Shown here piece after piece: positions 45,093 through 55,728 of a DNA stretch of 64,000 bases. Source of the DNA: Blattamonas nauphoetae (Eukaryota > Preaxostyla > Oxymonadida); NCBI GenBank assembly GCA_033064195.1, contig JARBJD010000004.1, positions 1-64,000 of the forward strand, read 5' to 3'. Within the stretch, counting starts at the first letter, position 1. Every line of letters starts with the position of its first letter. A model generated the notes under the pieces. It had not been told where the DNA came from and ran no database searches. It saw only the letters and a list, made by a program, of their open reading frames with translations. The position numbers and the translations under genes were made by a program.

Positions 45093-45407
45093 AGAACAGA
45101 TTGAAAGCAGTGAAATGATGTAGTGAGTGTGTTCAAGATGGATGTTTGATTAAAAAAGATGGAGGTTTGATCCAGACATGGACTGTTTATATTCGCATCC
45201 AACCATCTTTCTACATGATTCTTTCGAAATCGATCATGCAAAATAACAAAGTCAGCAAATTCTGTCAAGGAGGCGCTGTTCAGACCCGTGCCCAGGAATT
45301 CAAGCATTGAAAGTAGGTTCCACATATGCGAATGAATTGTGAAGTGCACAAAAAGAGTTTGTAAGACAGAAGAAGGATCATAACAGGAGAATAATCGTCC
45401 AAAAACC

Positions 45408-46904
45408 CTAAATGAGTACAATTCCATTTTCCTCAGGCTGCAGAGCGGGGATATTAAAGTTAAATCTAAAAAAGAGGAATAAAGCACAAAGAAGAGCCAG
45501 ACAGATAATAATTGAGGGTTCCGTCGCCCTTTCCGAATTTGAGTTCGGTGAACATCTCCTTGTTCTTCATCACATCGAGAGCGTTTACCACATCCATTCC
45601 CACCTTCTTTGCCTCAACAATCAGATTCCCAATCAATTCAACAAGCGGGACCCGACCATTGGTGAAGTAATAATAGATATACCCGATTTCGATTGATGGA
45701 TGCTTGTCACTTTTGGGACATTCGTTCGTAACACAATAAAACGATCCAAATGCGTCGATATCTTTTGTTGGGCTTTCAGCGACGAAGGAATAGACAATAT
45801 TGGGTCGAGGTTTGAAGGAGTGGATGACGTCTTCGTCGGTTTTGAACAGTTGAGCAACTTTGAAGTTTGACCGCAAATACTCGTTCAGTTTCTCACGGAC
45901 GACAGGGGCATCACCACCTCGGAATTTTCTGAGGGAGTGTGGGGGAAGATCACGTCATCACAAAAATTGCACACCTCCAACCAGGAGTTTCAACTGCATC
46001 CTCAACACGATACAATTTTTTGAGACGAGGAACATTCATCATTTTTGGGATTCCCGTAAAGTGGACATCCAACAGCTTTTCCACGCTGATCGAGCGATGA
46101 TAATAGTGGGCTGCTGTGTATGGCGTTGGAATGACAGTTCCGGCTGAATAACGAGAATATAACATTATATTTGAGAATAATGTGATCAAAACCTGTATAT
46201 ACAGCTTGGAATGTGCCTCTGAGGTTGACTCGGCGTGTGATTTCTTTAATGAGGACTGGAGCGAGACGTTTCTCACGGAGGCTTTTGTGGACACAGAGGA
46301 AATCAATAATAACAGCCTTGATTTCACCACCACCAACAGCCACGACAGTTGGGACGGCTGAGATGAATGCCACCATTGTTGATGTTCCCGCGACCCTTAC
46401 CCCACATTTATATTCCTTGACTGTCCCTGGAGCGTTAATAGCCCACTTCAGCATAGGTTTGCTGTAGGCAAAACGAAACCACGCATCAGAATCAGAGACA
46501 TAGTTCTCACGTAAGAGAGTGTATAATTCTGTGAGTTGTTCATCATTTGTCTCGTCAAGATTAAACCATTCAAATTCTTGCGGCAATGGAAGTGGGGTTT
46601 TCCTGATATGCTTCATTTTCTCTTCAACGTCTTCGAGGGGGTGTGCTTCTTCAAAGGACTTCACTTGTTCCGATGGTTTTGCTGGAACTGGTTGCGTTCC
46701 CCAGAAGGCATGGGTTTTGGTAGGGGAAGGTTCAGTCTCGTCATCAGCAGGAACATTGAGAGCTTTCTTAAGTTGAGCTTCAATGGCCTTTGCCCTAATT
46801 CCGGCTTCTGCTTCGTTCTGCTCTTGTCCAACGGGAACTTTACTCAAATCACGAGTTGGGGCTGGTGCTGGCTTTTCTTCTTTAGATTCTGGTGTTTGAG
46901 ACAT
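45408..46904 (-). CDS. NMT: Glycylpeptide N-tetradecanoyltransferase (N-myristoyltransferase)
   Basis: Transfers myristate from myristoyl-CoA to the N-terminal glycine of proteins such as small GTPases, in the cytosol. Exons 46904-46193, 46143-45975, 45928-45503 and 45465-45408 give 454 residues; introns 49, 46 and 37 bp. A charged N-terminus of about 60 residues is followed by the family landmark FWGTQPVP (67-74), then LYTLLRENYV with FRFAYS, the acyl-CoA-binding stretch DFLCVHKSLREKRLAPVLI (201-219) with KEITRR, QAVYTAGTVIPTP after intron 1, and a C-terminal FGKGDGTLNYYLFNF block ending in ENGIVLI, so the catalytic C-terminal carboxylate is present. Length and order are normal. The gene is divergent from the Utp30-like gene with 57 bp between ATGs, so they may share a promoter. 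A one-gene identification with high confidence. Confidence 0.96.
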
Positions 46905-46961
46905 CCAAATTCAACGAGTGTCCTTCGGAGAAACAACAAACAACGGGAACGATCGAAGTCA

Positions 46962-47908
46962 ATGACTGTAACCCGTTCCCAATTGCATAAGACTGCAGGT
47001 GAATTGTTGGCCTTTGCTCGTCGCCAAGCAGAAGAGACAGTTTCATTTGATCATCCAATAAAATCAGTTGATTTGAACTACGTTCTAAATCGTGTCCCTC
47101 CAAAGGCCCTTGTCGCCCCACGATTGATGTATGGATGAAAAACTCCTCATATCCGTCATATTCTTTTGTAGCACCCTTCCTAACAACCCCTACAAGCCGA
47201 ATTTGAAAGTTTTCTTGATCGTGAAAGATGGTGTGAAAGAAGCAGTCCAACAAATGGAATTACCTCTAATATCACAAGTCTGTACCCTTACATCTCCATT
47301 TTCTCATACTCCGCTACACTCATAGATTATGACCCTCACAGAGACCAAAAATAACTACAAGGCATACAAAGACCGTCGCCTCCTCTGTTCTCAGTACGAT
47401 ATGTTTCTTGCTGATGATCGGGTCATCCCTACATTACCTCGCGTCCTTGGTTCCGTCTTTGTTAAGCGAAATAAGTCTCCATTTTCCTTTTAATCAATCT
47501 ATCTGTTAAGGGTCCCAATTCCTGTAAAGATCAAGTCGAAGGAGGCCACAACTCGTTCAGTTCACACTGTCCTCAATTCAGCTCATGTTCGAACGCCAGG
47601 TGGGGCAGTTGGGTATATATCTAAGTTTTTTCATCGTTTTTAGCTCCATCCAAGTTGGCACAACACAATTGTCTCAAGATGAGTTGACTGATAACCTTTG
47701 GGCAGCGTACCAATATCTAATATCAAATCAGGGCACCATATGGAAAATAGATGCACCACTTCTGAAGACTGAGGAAGATCCAGACGATGAAGATGAAATG
47801 AAGGAAAGAATGAAATTAAGGAAGCGAAACTATGATATTGGACTAAAATCTGTCTATGTCAGATGCGGAAATTCTCCGTCAATTCAACTTTTTAAGAAAC
47901 AAGATTGA
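46962..47908 (+). CDS. Ribosomal L1 domain protein, Utp30/RSL1D1-like
   Basis: Nucleolar L1-fold proteins of this family assist pre-ribosomal RNA processing. Exons 46962-47128, 47172-47277, 47326-47474, 47511-47612 and 47644-47908 (262 residues) with introns of 43, 48, 36 and 31 bp. Landmarks follow family order: KPNLKVFLIVKDG (strand and loop after the first helix), a KAYKDRRLLCSQYDMFLADD block with RVIPTLPRVLG, KRNKVPIPVKI, then GSIQVGTTQLSQDELTDNLWAA (the second L1 half) and a C-terminal KSVYVRCGNSPSIQLF. The N-terminus (MTVTRSQLHKTAGELLAFARR) fits. It is distinguished from ribosomal protein L10a by the FLADDR and PLLG-type block. It converges with PHF5A. Confidence 0.85.
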
Positions 47909-48152
47909 TTAACTCACATTTCACGAGAAAACACTTTGAAGACTCCCATCAGGAAAGAATGATGAAGGAACCTCTCCATGATCCTCCAATCTTGACTCTG
48001 ACTTCGACACGTTAACAGTCGATTTCATTCCGTTTGTGAAGGATCACAGGATGTTCAGTTCTGCAAGTTTCGATGAAATGTTTCAAAACAATACGATGAA
48101 TGATATCATTATCCATTCTGAAATATTGAACAAATATGAGCGTAAAATCATT

Positions 48153-48585
48153 TCAAACCGCTTTTTTATGATAATGATCATCTGTACGACTCTGGCCAAC
48201 GTTGATAATTTTCGGACATCCGTCGCGGTCCTTTTCTTGGAGTGTGCATTCTTTGCAATAGTAAGCATCACAAGATCCATTGGCTCCACACACTACACAC
48301 TTGTCTTTACGGCTTCCGAAGTTGCATTCATCGCAGATATATGCCTGAAGAGTGGTTGAGTTTTAGAGATAATGAATGAAATAATCGGACCAAAAAGAGG
48401 ATACAAGAGTTGTTGGTCTTGTCATTGAATCGCAGATCGGGCAGCGCCCTTCGTGATTGTCACAAAGTTTCCCTACCTGCAATCCAGGCTGCTTCCGACA
48501 GAACATCAGGTCAACATGATGTTTCTAAAAAATGTTGGTGCGAAGAGAAATGATAGGGGAACAATAACATCTTGCAAACAGCCAT
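48153..48585 (-). CDS. PHF5A: PHF5A/Rds3, SF3b spliceosome subunit
   Basis: A zinc-knuckle subunit of the SF3b complex that helps recognise the intron branch point in the nucleus. Exons 48585-48580 (only ATG GCT), 48524-48405 and 48344-48153 give 105 residues; introns 55 and 60 bp. The protein begins [16 protein letters not shown] and keeps the CxxC pairs: [44 protein letters not shown]. The length is within a few residues of known members. The last dozen residues are shorter than usual. That the organism keeps a two-codon first exon in a spliceosome gene fits its active intron splicing. Confidence 0.94.
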
Positions 48586-48590
48586 TACGA

Positions 48591-48773
48591 TTATTCTTTT
48601 CCTTTGAGAGTTTGTAGCTGAGAAAAAATGGCTTGTGGGAAGATCTGAATGGAAAAAGGGTTGGGATTTATGTGATGTGTAATGAGCGAAATCAGATTCA
48701 TTGATCTGGTTAGGAGGTCAATCAGATCTCTTTGATGTGAAGAAACAATTGTTGGTTTTTGAGTCGACGACAT
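48591..48773 (-). CDS. Small ORF immediately upstream of PHF5A (60 aa)
   Basis: ATG at 48773, TAA at 48591-48593, six bases before the PHF5A start. It may be a separate small protein, a uORF or part of a 5' leader with an intron (the CTCAG before CTACAAAC resembles an acceptor). No family recognised. Confidence 0.3.
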   Translation of the reverse strand: MSSTQKPTIVSSHQRDLIDLLTRSMNLISLITHHINPNPFSIQIFPQAIFSQLQTLKGKE

Positions 48774-48911
48774 CTTGGGAAGATCACTTTTGTTCAAATC
48801 CAGCGAGTTAAAACAAGAACATATCGGATTCTCTGAGTATATTTTGATCTTATTATATCCTCATTCGTGACTATTTCTTCTTTGATTTCTCCAAGAATTG
48901 TTCTATCATCG

Positions 48912-51900
48912 ATGACGGATCCCACTTCACTTTATTCCCAAATTCCTAAGCGAATACCTCTCACTCCATCTAATACTGTCGTTTCAACTCAAATATCCAC
49001 ATTTTTCGACCGTCTCCTGTCCCCTCTCCATCTATCACCAGAACAGAAGAGAGATATCCTCAAAACAATTGACACCTCTGGTCTCTTCGAAGTTTTTTTC
49101 CAACCGAAACAATTAACATCTGAAACCATCGACAGTTATGATGCTTTAGCAAAGTTTTTGTTTTCACGAGCTGATAATCTATCTCGAGTGTTCCCATTCA
49201 AATCATCTCTCGACGAACTTGGATCAAAACTCTCTCTCGATGCAGTTGATTCACTTGGCAACACGATCATTCACCGCGGCTGTCTTTTTCCACCATATCT
49301 CTGCGTGAAGCCTCAGAGTGATTTATCATGCCCGACAGAATACATCTCTTTTTCAATGTGTCTTGTTGCCTATCTCATTGGAACAGGAATGAATCCCAAC
49401 ATTCAAAACTCAAAAACAAAACGAACACCACTCCATTGTGCGGCGTCGGTTGATAACTTACCACTGGTCATTGGCCTGCTAAAGAAAGGAGCGGATCCAA
49501 CAATTGTGTCAATGGAAGGATACAATGTGTTTCACACCGCCTGCGCATCAAATTCTGTTCAAGTTGTGTCATTTTTTCTTCAAGCAACTTCTGGGTTGGC
49601 TCTATCGGATTCATTTATCCATTCGTCACTTCTTGTTCAAGCACCAACAATCACTGGATTTTCGGCTCTCGAATTGGCCATTAAAACCAACTCATCCAAT
49701 GTTTATTCAACACTCACATCACAACAGAATTCCATTCCATCACCTCGAACTCACACAACATTCACAATCCAGAACCAACTCCTAACGGCCACACAGAACA
49801 TCCTCCCTTCGATGATTCAACGATTGTTTTCTTTGTCAAGCGATGAACACAGCCCATCAATCGCTTCTTCTTCTTTTCTTGCCACCTTATTAACAACCCT
49901 CGCGACATCCCGAAACGTCCCTGCCATTCTTTCTCAACGAGCCCTTCATTCATTTTTCCCAGCCCTGATTGCATCTCCAACTGATTTAGATGTTATGGAT
50001 GACCCATCAATGGGATCAACTCAGAGTAAACCTCTTCTCTCGACGTACTCGGGAATGTCAACTGTTTTCTCTCAATTTAACACTCCACTCACATCAACTG
50101 CACCCCCACTCGCATCATATTCTAGTAAATCTCCCTCAGAACCTCGGATTGAATCTGCAACACCACCGTCAGCGCTCGATGAACATTCATCAAATCGTTC
50201 TTTTCAAGAAGATTTTCCAGTTGTTCCTGACTTTACAGAGATCACGAGAGGCACTCCTTTTACGTCATCGGATCTTGTCAGTGATTATATTCTCTGGAAG
50301 AATTCGGTTGAACCAAGAATGAAACAATGTGTTTTTTCCATCTGCGATCAGTTCCAGACTCCTTCAGAGCTTCTATCTGTTCTCTCCTCTCCCAATAATC
50401 AAGGTGATACCATTATCGATATTAATCTTCGAGATTTCGCCGAGACAAGGCCAAGAAGAGACGATTGTTTTGCCGTCCCCTCTTTCACCGCTTCTATCAT
50501 CGAATATCTCACTGAAAAGCAGATCCTCCTCCAAGAAGCATCATCTCGTGATTCTCCAATGCCACAACAGGACGGATCATCGACCCTTTTTGACGTTCTC
50601 TTCTTCCATTCGGACAGTCGCGGCTACACGCCACTGCACGCAGCTATAGCAGCATCTTCCATTCCACTCGCTTCATTCCTCTTGCACAACACATCTTTAG
50701 GGTATTCGGCTTTAACATCACCTCGCCTACGGTTTAATCCTGAACGACAATCAACAGATCAAGGATCTCTCCCAGAAGTTTCTGTTATTGGCGGAGAGAC
50801 CCTTCTCATCACTGCAATCAAAACAGGTTCCGCAACAATGCTTGATTTTGTACTTTCCGAAGCCGCAAACACGCTCAAAGACCAACAATTCTCGTTCGCC
50901 TCATTTCAAATGTCGAGCACTGGGCGAGGGCGATTTAAGGAAGATGACCAACTTAGTGAATATTCCCTCTTTCTGCGACTGTGTAATTTGGAGGGTCAAT
51001 CACCATTATCCTTCATAGCACAAGACAGCGAGGAGGAAGACGAGCAAATGACAGAACTTGAACAGATGTTCCAATCGGCCCTCGATCTCGACTCTGAACA
51101 GCTTCTATCAACAGGAGTGGATCTTCGAACCAATTTCTCTCTTGGTCTCCCAACGGAATCCGCAGAAAGTTTGGGCTCTTTCACATCAACCGTACTCCAA
51201 ATTGGAAACGATTCACTGTCCATCATTGTTGGAGAGGAAGTGTCAACATTTCTTCCATCCTATGGGTTACTACATTCGCAGGATGGATTCTCATTATTCA
51301 CGATCCTGGCATCGATCGAGCATCCGTCCCACTTTTCCAACTTTTTGAAAGGAATTGCGGATCGATATGGTTTAGATTCAATCACAGCCGACTCTTCTCT
51401 CTCTTTGGACAACAGTGAATGGACAGAACTCGTTACCAACCTCAAACTTGATGCAGACACGCAGGACCTGATCAGAAACTTGATCGTTCTGAGCTCGACA
51501 ATATCCTCATCTGTCCCAACACTCTCCACCCTCCTCTCCCCTCCCTTCTCCCCCCGCGGGACCACCCTCATCCACACAGCTGCCCTTCATGGCCAAACAC
51601 GCATCCTGACTGCTCTTCTCGTCGCATTGTTCGTTCTCTCCGAACCAACATCGAGTGGTTTGGATGAATTCTTCGCTTTTTGTCAATCTCATCTGAACCA
51701 ACCAAACGACGATGGCTTGACACCGATTCTTCTTGCAGCAGCAACACAAAGAACCTCATTGTTGTCTTTCTTCTCAGAAGCGATATCTGTTGAAGCTTTG
51801 ACAAACACAGACACAGAAAACCACAACGCTTTCCACCATCTTCTCGCATCACCATTCATTGTGGGACAGATCAACACACACGACGCAAACAATTCCATCC

Positions 51901-54572
51901 CTCGCTCTCTCGACTACCTTCCGATTGTCCCTCTTTCCACCCAAACTGACGCTGCCACTGCCCCCTTCCCAACACTGCCTCGTCCCTCACTCTGCAGATT
52001 CACCCCGGACACTGGCGAGACGGGAGAAGTGGCTTCGAGTTGGTTGGAAATGGAACGCCAGAATGGAGATGAAATGAACGACACTGTGCTCACTATGCTC
52101 GCCTGTCTGTCGGACAATTCACACGTCTGCGAGATCTTCTCCGAAAAAGGGAGATCCGAGCCCACATCTCCAATTCCGAAGAAGAAAAGCGGAGATCCGC
52201 CCGCAATTCCTCTGTTTTCAACGGTTTCTGCAATCCCACACGCATATTCGTCGCTCTTTCGATACCAAACGGATCCACATCCGATCTCGTTGTTTCTGCC
52301 GTCTCTGGCACCCACCCCACACACTCCGACGAACAGACTGCATTGCTTGTTGTCAGCACATGATCCGCATACACCATCACTCATCTCATCGACGGTTCGA
52401 GCCCAGCCATCGTCACTCTTTTCTCTCTCGTCATCAAACGGCACAATCTTCCACACACTCACAGAACACACTCAATCGTCACAATCACCTCTTCTCCCGA
52501 CCACTCTCCATCTTCTCATGCATCTCACGAAACACCATTCAGACCAAGCAGGATTTAAAGGAATGGAACTTCTCGCATCAATCCTCTCTCTCCGAAATTC
52601 AAACGGCCAGACAGCGTTCCACTTGTGTCGATCACTCGAATCTTTGTCAACACTTCTGAATGGGTTTGTGGAGGCGACGGCGTCGATGGAAGCAGAGTCG
52701 ATTGATGAATCGCCACTGACCCAACTTTTGCTCAATTCTGGCGACGATTTAGGAGACACAATTTTGCATTCTGTCGCCGAGACAGGACAGCCGTTGATGT
52801 TTCTGTATTTGATTGTGTCTTGTCTGAAACTGCTTTCTTCTCAGTTTGATGAGGAGAGTGCGAAAGGTGTTGTGACACAAGCGCTGACACAGAAGAACGA
52901 TGCTGGACACACTCCATTCGACCGAATCCTCTCCACACCTCCACACACTCTCCCAACCCTCTCCTCCCTCATCACTCATTGTGGCACAACCAAACCACAA
53001 TCCTTCTCAACACTCACACTCGTTCTCCTTCCTCTTCGCTCGTACACGCTATGCCTGCAACACTGTCTCCAAATGACCGATCTTCCAGACCCGCTCCCAA
53101 CTGACATTTCGCCCATTGCAGCACTTCTTCTGTCTCTTTCAACATCTGCTTTCGAATCGTCGGATCAATTGTTTGATGAAGAGAATGAAGTCGAGGCTGC
53201 GATTGTGATTGGAGAGGCGTGCAACGAACTTCGAAGATGTGCTTCGGAACTCGACCCTGATTCGATCAAAGAATGCGTTGAAACAACCCTCATCGAAGTG
53301 GAAGGACTTCTGGAAGACATCAACTGGACCCAATCAACCCGTAATTCTCTCAGAATGACACTCGGGGTCTTGTCAACCACGCTTAAGGGCGACACACTCC
53401 TCCATCAAGCTCTTCTCACGACTGGTTCTGACCACGACACGGAGACTGAAGGGTCACAGGACGACCCACAATCAGCGTCGACACGATCGTCGACTTTGGG
53501 ACAGATGATCGTGCAGAGGTTGGTTGATGTTGAAGCGACGAACGCACACGAAGACACAGCACTCGCTCTGGCGACGAAATTGGACGACGACGACGCGTTT
53601 CGGACACTCGTCTCGTTTGGAGTGAAACTTGACATTACTCTTCACACACCAGACGAATCGACATCATCCACGATTTTTGAGGTTCCGTTGGGGATTGTGG
53701 GGTTTTTTGTGTCGACACTGCCTGCGGAGATCAACACATCAACGCCTCTCTTTCTCTCTTCCCCATCGTTCCGTTTTGCGCTGTCGCAATCCGATCTTGT
53801 TTCGTCTCTTCTCCCTTCGAGCACGCCTCGAACGGATTTGATCTCGTATCTTCGACAGACAGAAAGCAAATTGCTTGGAACGCTTCTCGAAGTGCAGTTC
53901 AGCTCGTCCGACTCCACACTCCAACCGCAACAACGCGACGCACTTTTCATCGAATTACTCCGAGCTGATCCTTCGGTCGCGCAGGAGAAGGTGATGGAAG
54001 GACAAATCCCATCATCAATTTCGCTCAAAGCTAAAATATTGGTTGAATCGTGGGATGAAGACGAAGACGAATCAACAATCTCATTCGACGATGAAAATAA
54101 CTCTCAGAATGATTCCAGATCGAATGTAAAGCGAGTATGGCGTGATGCGACAATTGGAGCGGATGATGGAGTGATTACGTGGAGTCTGAGCTCGGACCAT
54201 CCGGATGGTGTCAAACACTCACTTCCCGCTGAAGGGGCGATCATTCTCACACTCGCTCACACAGTATTCCTCGATACGAATGGATCTTTCCCATTTGTGG
54301 GGATTATTACGAAGAATGACGTGCTTTTGGGGGATGCTCAAATCGCGCTAAAGTTTGGGACGGAAGAAAACGCGCGGATGTTTGTGGAGATTGTTCGGCT
54401 TCAATATTTGACTGTTGTCGTCAAAAAGGAGGCATATAAGTCGGACGGATCGAAGACGGAAAAAGATATTTTTGATTTTGTAGATTTTGATATCGGGGAT
54501 TCTCAATGGCTCTGCCAAAATGACCCATTCTCAGTTCTCTTCTCACAATTGATTTCAGACACTTCAGTATAA
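48912..54572 (+). CDS. Large ankyrin-repeat protein with C-terminal PH-like domain (1,886 aa)
   Basis: Single-exon frame; the start at 48912 is the first ATG (a GTG at 48867 is the only upstream alternative). About ten ankyrin repeats are spread along the chain and separated by long Ser/Thr/Pro-rich linkers: near residues 175-215 (RTPLHCAASVDNLPLV then GYNVFHTACA), 580 (GYTPLHAAIAASSIPLASFL), 640 (GETLLITAIKTG), 905 (GTTLIHTAALHGQTRIL), 960 (GLTPILLAAATQ), 1235 (GQTAFHLC), 1290 (GDTILHSVAETGQ), 1505 (GDTLLHQAL) and 1555 (EDTALALATKLDDD). The C-terminus (about 1750-1880) has WRDATIGADDGVITWSL and a KFGTEENARMFVEIVRL helix, a layout like PH/RanBP1-type modules. A scaffold or adaptor role is inferred. 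Codon use is GC-rich over several stretches. No intron is needed. Confidence 0.85.
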   Translation: MTDPTSLYSQIPKRIPLTPSNTVVSTQISTFFDRLLSPLHLSPEQKRDILKTIDTSGLFEVFFQPKQLTSETIDSYDALAKFLFSRADNLSRVFPFKSSLDELGSKLSLDAVDSLGNTIIHRGCLFPPYLCVKPQSDLSCPTEYISFSMCLVAYLIGTGMNPNIQNSKTKRTPLHCAASVDNLPLVIGLLKKGADPTIVSMEGYNVFHTACASNSVQVVSFFLQATSGLALSDSFIHSSLLVQAPTITGFSALELAIKTNSSNVYSTLTSQQNSIPSPRTHTTFTIQNQLLTATQNILPSMIQRLFSLSSDEHSPSIASSSFLATLLTTLATSRNVPAILSQRALHSFFPALIASPTDLDVMDDPSMGSTQSKPLLSTYSGMSTVFSQFNTPLTSTAPPLASYSSKSPSEPRIESATPPSALDEHSSNRSFQEDFPVVPDFTEITRGTPFTSSDLVSDYILWKNSVEPRMKQCVFSICDQFQTPSELLSVLSSPNNQGDTIIDINLRDFAETRPRRDDCFAVPSFTASIIEYLTEKQILLQEASSRDSPMPQQDGSSTLFDVLFFHSDSRGYTPLHAAIAASSIPLASFLLHNTSLGYSALTSPRLRFNPERQSTDQGSLPEVSVIGGETLLITAIKTGSATMLDFVLSEAANTLKDQQFSFASFQMSSTGRGRFKEDDQLSEYSLFLRLCNLEGQSPLSFIAQDSEEEDEQMTELEQMFQSALDLDSEQLLSTGVDLRTNFSLGLPTESAESLGSFTSTVLQIGNDSLSIIVGEEVSTFLPSYGLLHSQDGFSLFTILASIEHPSHFSNFLKGIADRYGLDSITADSSLSLDNSEWTELVTNLKLDADTQDLIRNLIVLSSTISSSVPTLSTLLSPPFSPRGTTLIHTAALHGQTRILTALLVALFVLSEPTSSGLDEFFAFCQSHLNQPNDDGLTPILLAAATQRTSLLSFFSEAISVEALTNTDTENHNAFHHLLASPFIVGQINTHDANNSIPRSLDYLPIVPLSTQTDAATAPFPTLPRPSLCRFTPDTGETGEVASSWLEMERQNGDEMNDTVLTMLACLSDNSHVCEIFSEKGRSEPTSPIPKKKSGDPPAIPLFSTVSAIPHAYSSLFRYQTDPHPISLFLPSLAPTPHTPTNRLHCLLSAHDPHTPSLISSTVRAQPSSLFSLSSSNGTIFHTLTEHTQSSQSPLLPTTLHLLMHLTKHHSDQAGFKGMELLASILSLRNSNGQTAFHLCRSLESLSTLLNGFVEATASMEAESIDESPLTQLLLNSGDDLGDTILHSVAETGQPLMFLYLIVSCLKLLSSQFDEESAKGVVTQALTQKNDAGHTPFDRILSTPPHTLPTLSSLITHCGTTKPQSFSTLTLVLLPLRSYTLCLQHCLQMTDLPDPLPTDISPIAALLLSLSTSAFESSDQLFDEENEVEAAIVIGEACNELRRCASELDPDSIKECVETTLIEVEGLLEDINWTQSTRNSLRMTLGVLSTTLKGDTLLHQALLTTGSDHDTETEGSQDDPQSASTRSSTLGQMIVQRLVDVEATNAHEDTALALATKLDDDDAFRTLVSFGVKLDITLHTPDESTSSTIFEVPLGIVGFFVSTLPAEINTSTPLFLSSPSFRFALSQSDLVSSLLPSSTPRTDLISYLRQTESKLLGTLLEVQFSSSDSTLQPQQRDALFIELLRADPSVAQEKVMEGQIPSSISLKAKILVESWDEDEDESTISFDDENNSQNDSRSNVKRVWRDATIGADDGVITWSLSSDHPDGVKHSLPAEGAIILTLAHTVFLDTNGSFPFVGIITKNDVLLGDAQIALKFGTEENARMFVEIVRLQYLTVVVKKEAYKSDGSKTEKDIFDFVDFDIGDSQWLCQNDPFSVLFSQLISDTSV

Positions 54573-54730
54573 TTTTAATTTCTATTAATGTTCTTTACTC
54601 CACGATTATATTGGATAAATACTCAGAGTATTGTTCCATATTGAAATATTGAGCAAAACTGACATAACAAGTATTTACTGCTCAAAATCATCTTCTTTCA
54701 ACTAAACAGACATTAAACGATAAAAGAGAT
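54573..54730. other. Short convergent intergenic gap
   Basis: 158 bp between the ends of the ankyrin and DENR genes; no feature beyond AT-rich sequence that would contain 3' processing signals for both. Confidence 0.4.
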
Positions 54731-55622
54731 TCAAACCTTCAATTTTTCCATCAAAAATTCTTGCATATCCATTGAATAGTCACCCTGCATCTCGATCGAC
54801 TCACCACCACCTGGGAGAGGCTTGACTGCAGTAGAACAACTATATCGAACCGCCAACTGTTTCGACAGATCACTCATCTTCACACCTGTTGAGGAGAAGA
54901 GAATATCGTGAGATTAAAGAAGAAAATACCGAAGTGATCCAGCCCTGTCAGGACCGTCAAGTTCTTCCTCTTTGTTCGTTTATTCACAGAGATTTTCACC
55001 TTTGGTGGAGCCTAGATCAAAATATACTTTCAAAGTTGAAAAAACCTTCTCTTTCTTCACTTTCTTTGGCTTCTCTTTCTCCTCTTCAGCTGGTTGGGCG
55101 TCAGACGGTGCAGGTTGTGGGTCTTCATCTTTCTCCTCACCTTTTTCTTCACCTTCCTTTGCCTCTTCTTCGGCTGGTTGGTCCATTGGGTCGTCAACGG
55201 GTTCAAATTCTGGGACCAACTCAGGATGATTCTCCTTCAACCAAACAATACATTGTTTGTAATTTCCGCCATATTCACATAGCTCTGGAGGAAATCCACA
55301 AACTGAGAGAGAATAAGGAGAAAAATAGAGTCAAACTTGGGCAGTATTCGATTTGTTGAAAAGATGATTCGTGATCTTCGTCCTTTCCATCCTTTCCTTT
55401 GTTCTTTTTGCCTTTGTTTTTGTTGTGCTTAGATTTGTGCGCGTGGGTATCTTCTTCATCACCAGCTGCCATTTGCGACATAAGCATTGCCATTTGTGAT
55501 TGTCTTGCTGAAAAAGCTTTATCTTCTTGATTGGCTTTTCCTCCACGTTTTCCTTTCGCTTTCTTTGTAGGTCCTGTGGCTGGAACGTCTTCAACGTCTT
55601 CCTGGTCTTCGTGATCACTCAT
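54731..55622 (-). CDS. DENR: Density-regulated protein DENR (Tma22), non-canonical translation initiation/recycling factor
   Basis: DENR pairs with MCT-1 on the 40S subunit for recycling and reinitiation. Exons 55622-55337, 55302-55046, 55011-54930 and 54885-54731 give 259 residues; introns 34, 34 and 44 bp. Landmarks: an N-terminal lysine-rich low-complexity segment, then the zinc-binding FQQIEYCPICGFPPELCEYG with YKQCIVWLKENHPEL, an acidic linker, and a C-terminal SUI1 domain with KVKISVNKRTKRKNLTVLTG, LSKQLAVRYSCSTAVK and IEMQGDYSMDMQEFL. This order is diagnostic. The extended N-terminus, about 90 residues before the cysteine block, is unusual. It is in tandem after CFAP184 with a 106-bp gap. 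Confidence 0.92.
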
Positions 55623-55728
55623 TTGGAATGAAATGGGCATGATCATCGTTTATGAAAAGGTTGGCAACGAAAGCTTGAAATTGTGATTGTGAAATGTAAA
55701 AGAAAGACCCATTAAAGTGATCATCTGT

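Noticed and set aside
48421-48524. Apparent 1-nt frameshift in PHF5A exon 2
   Set aside because: Careful recount shows 120 nt in the exon and a continuous frame.
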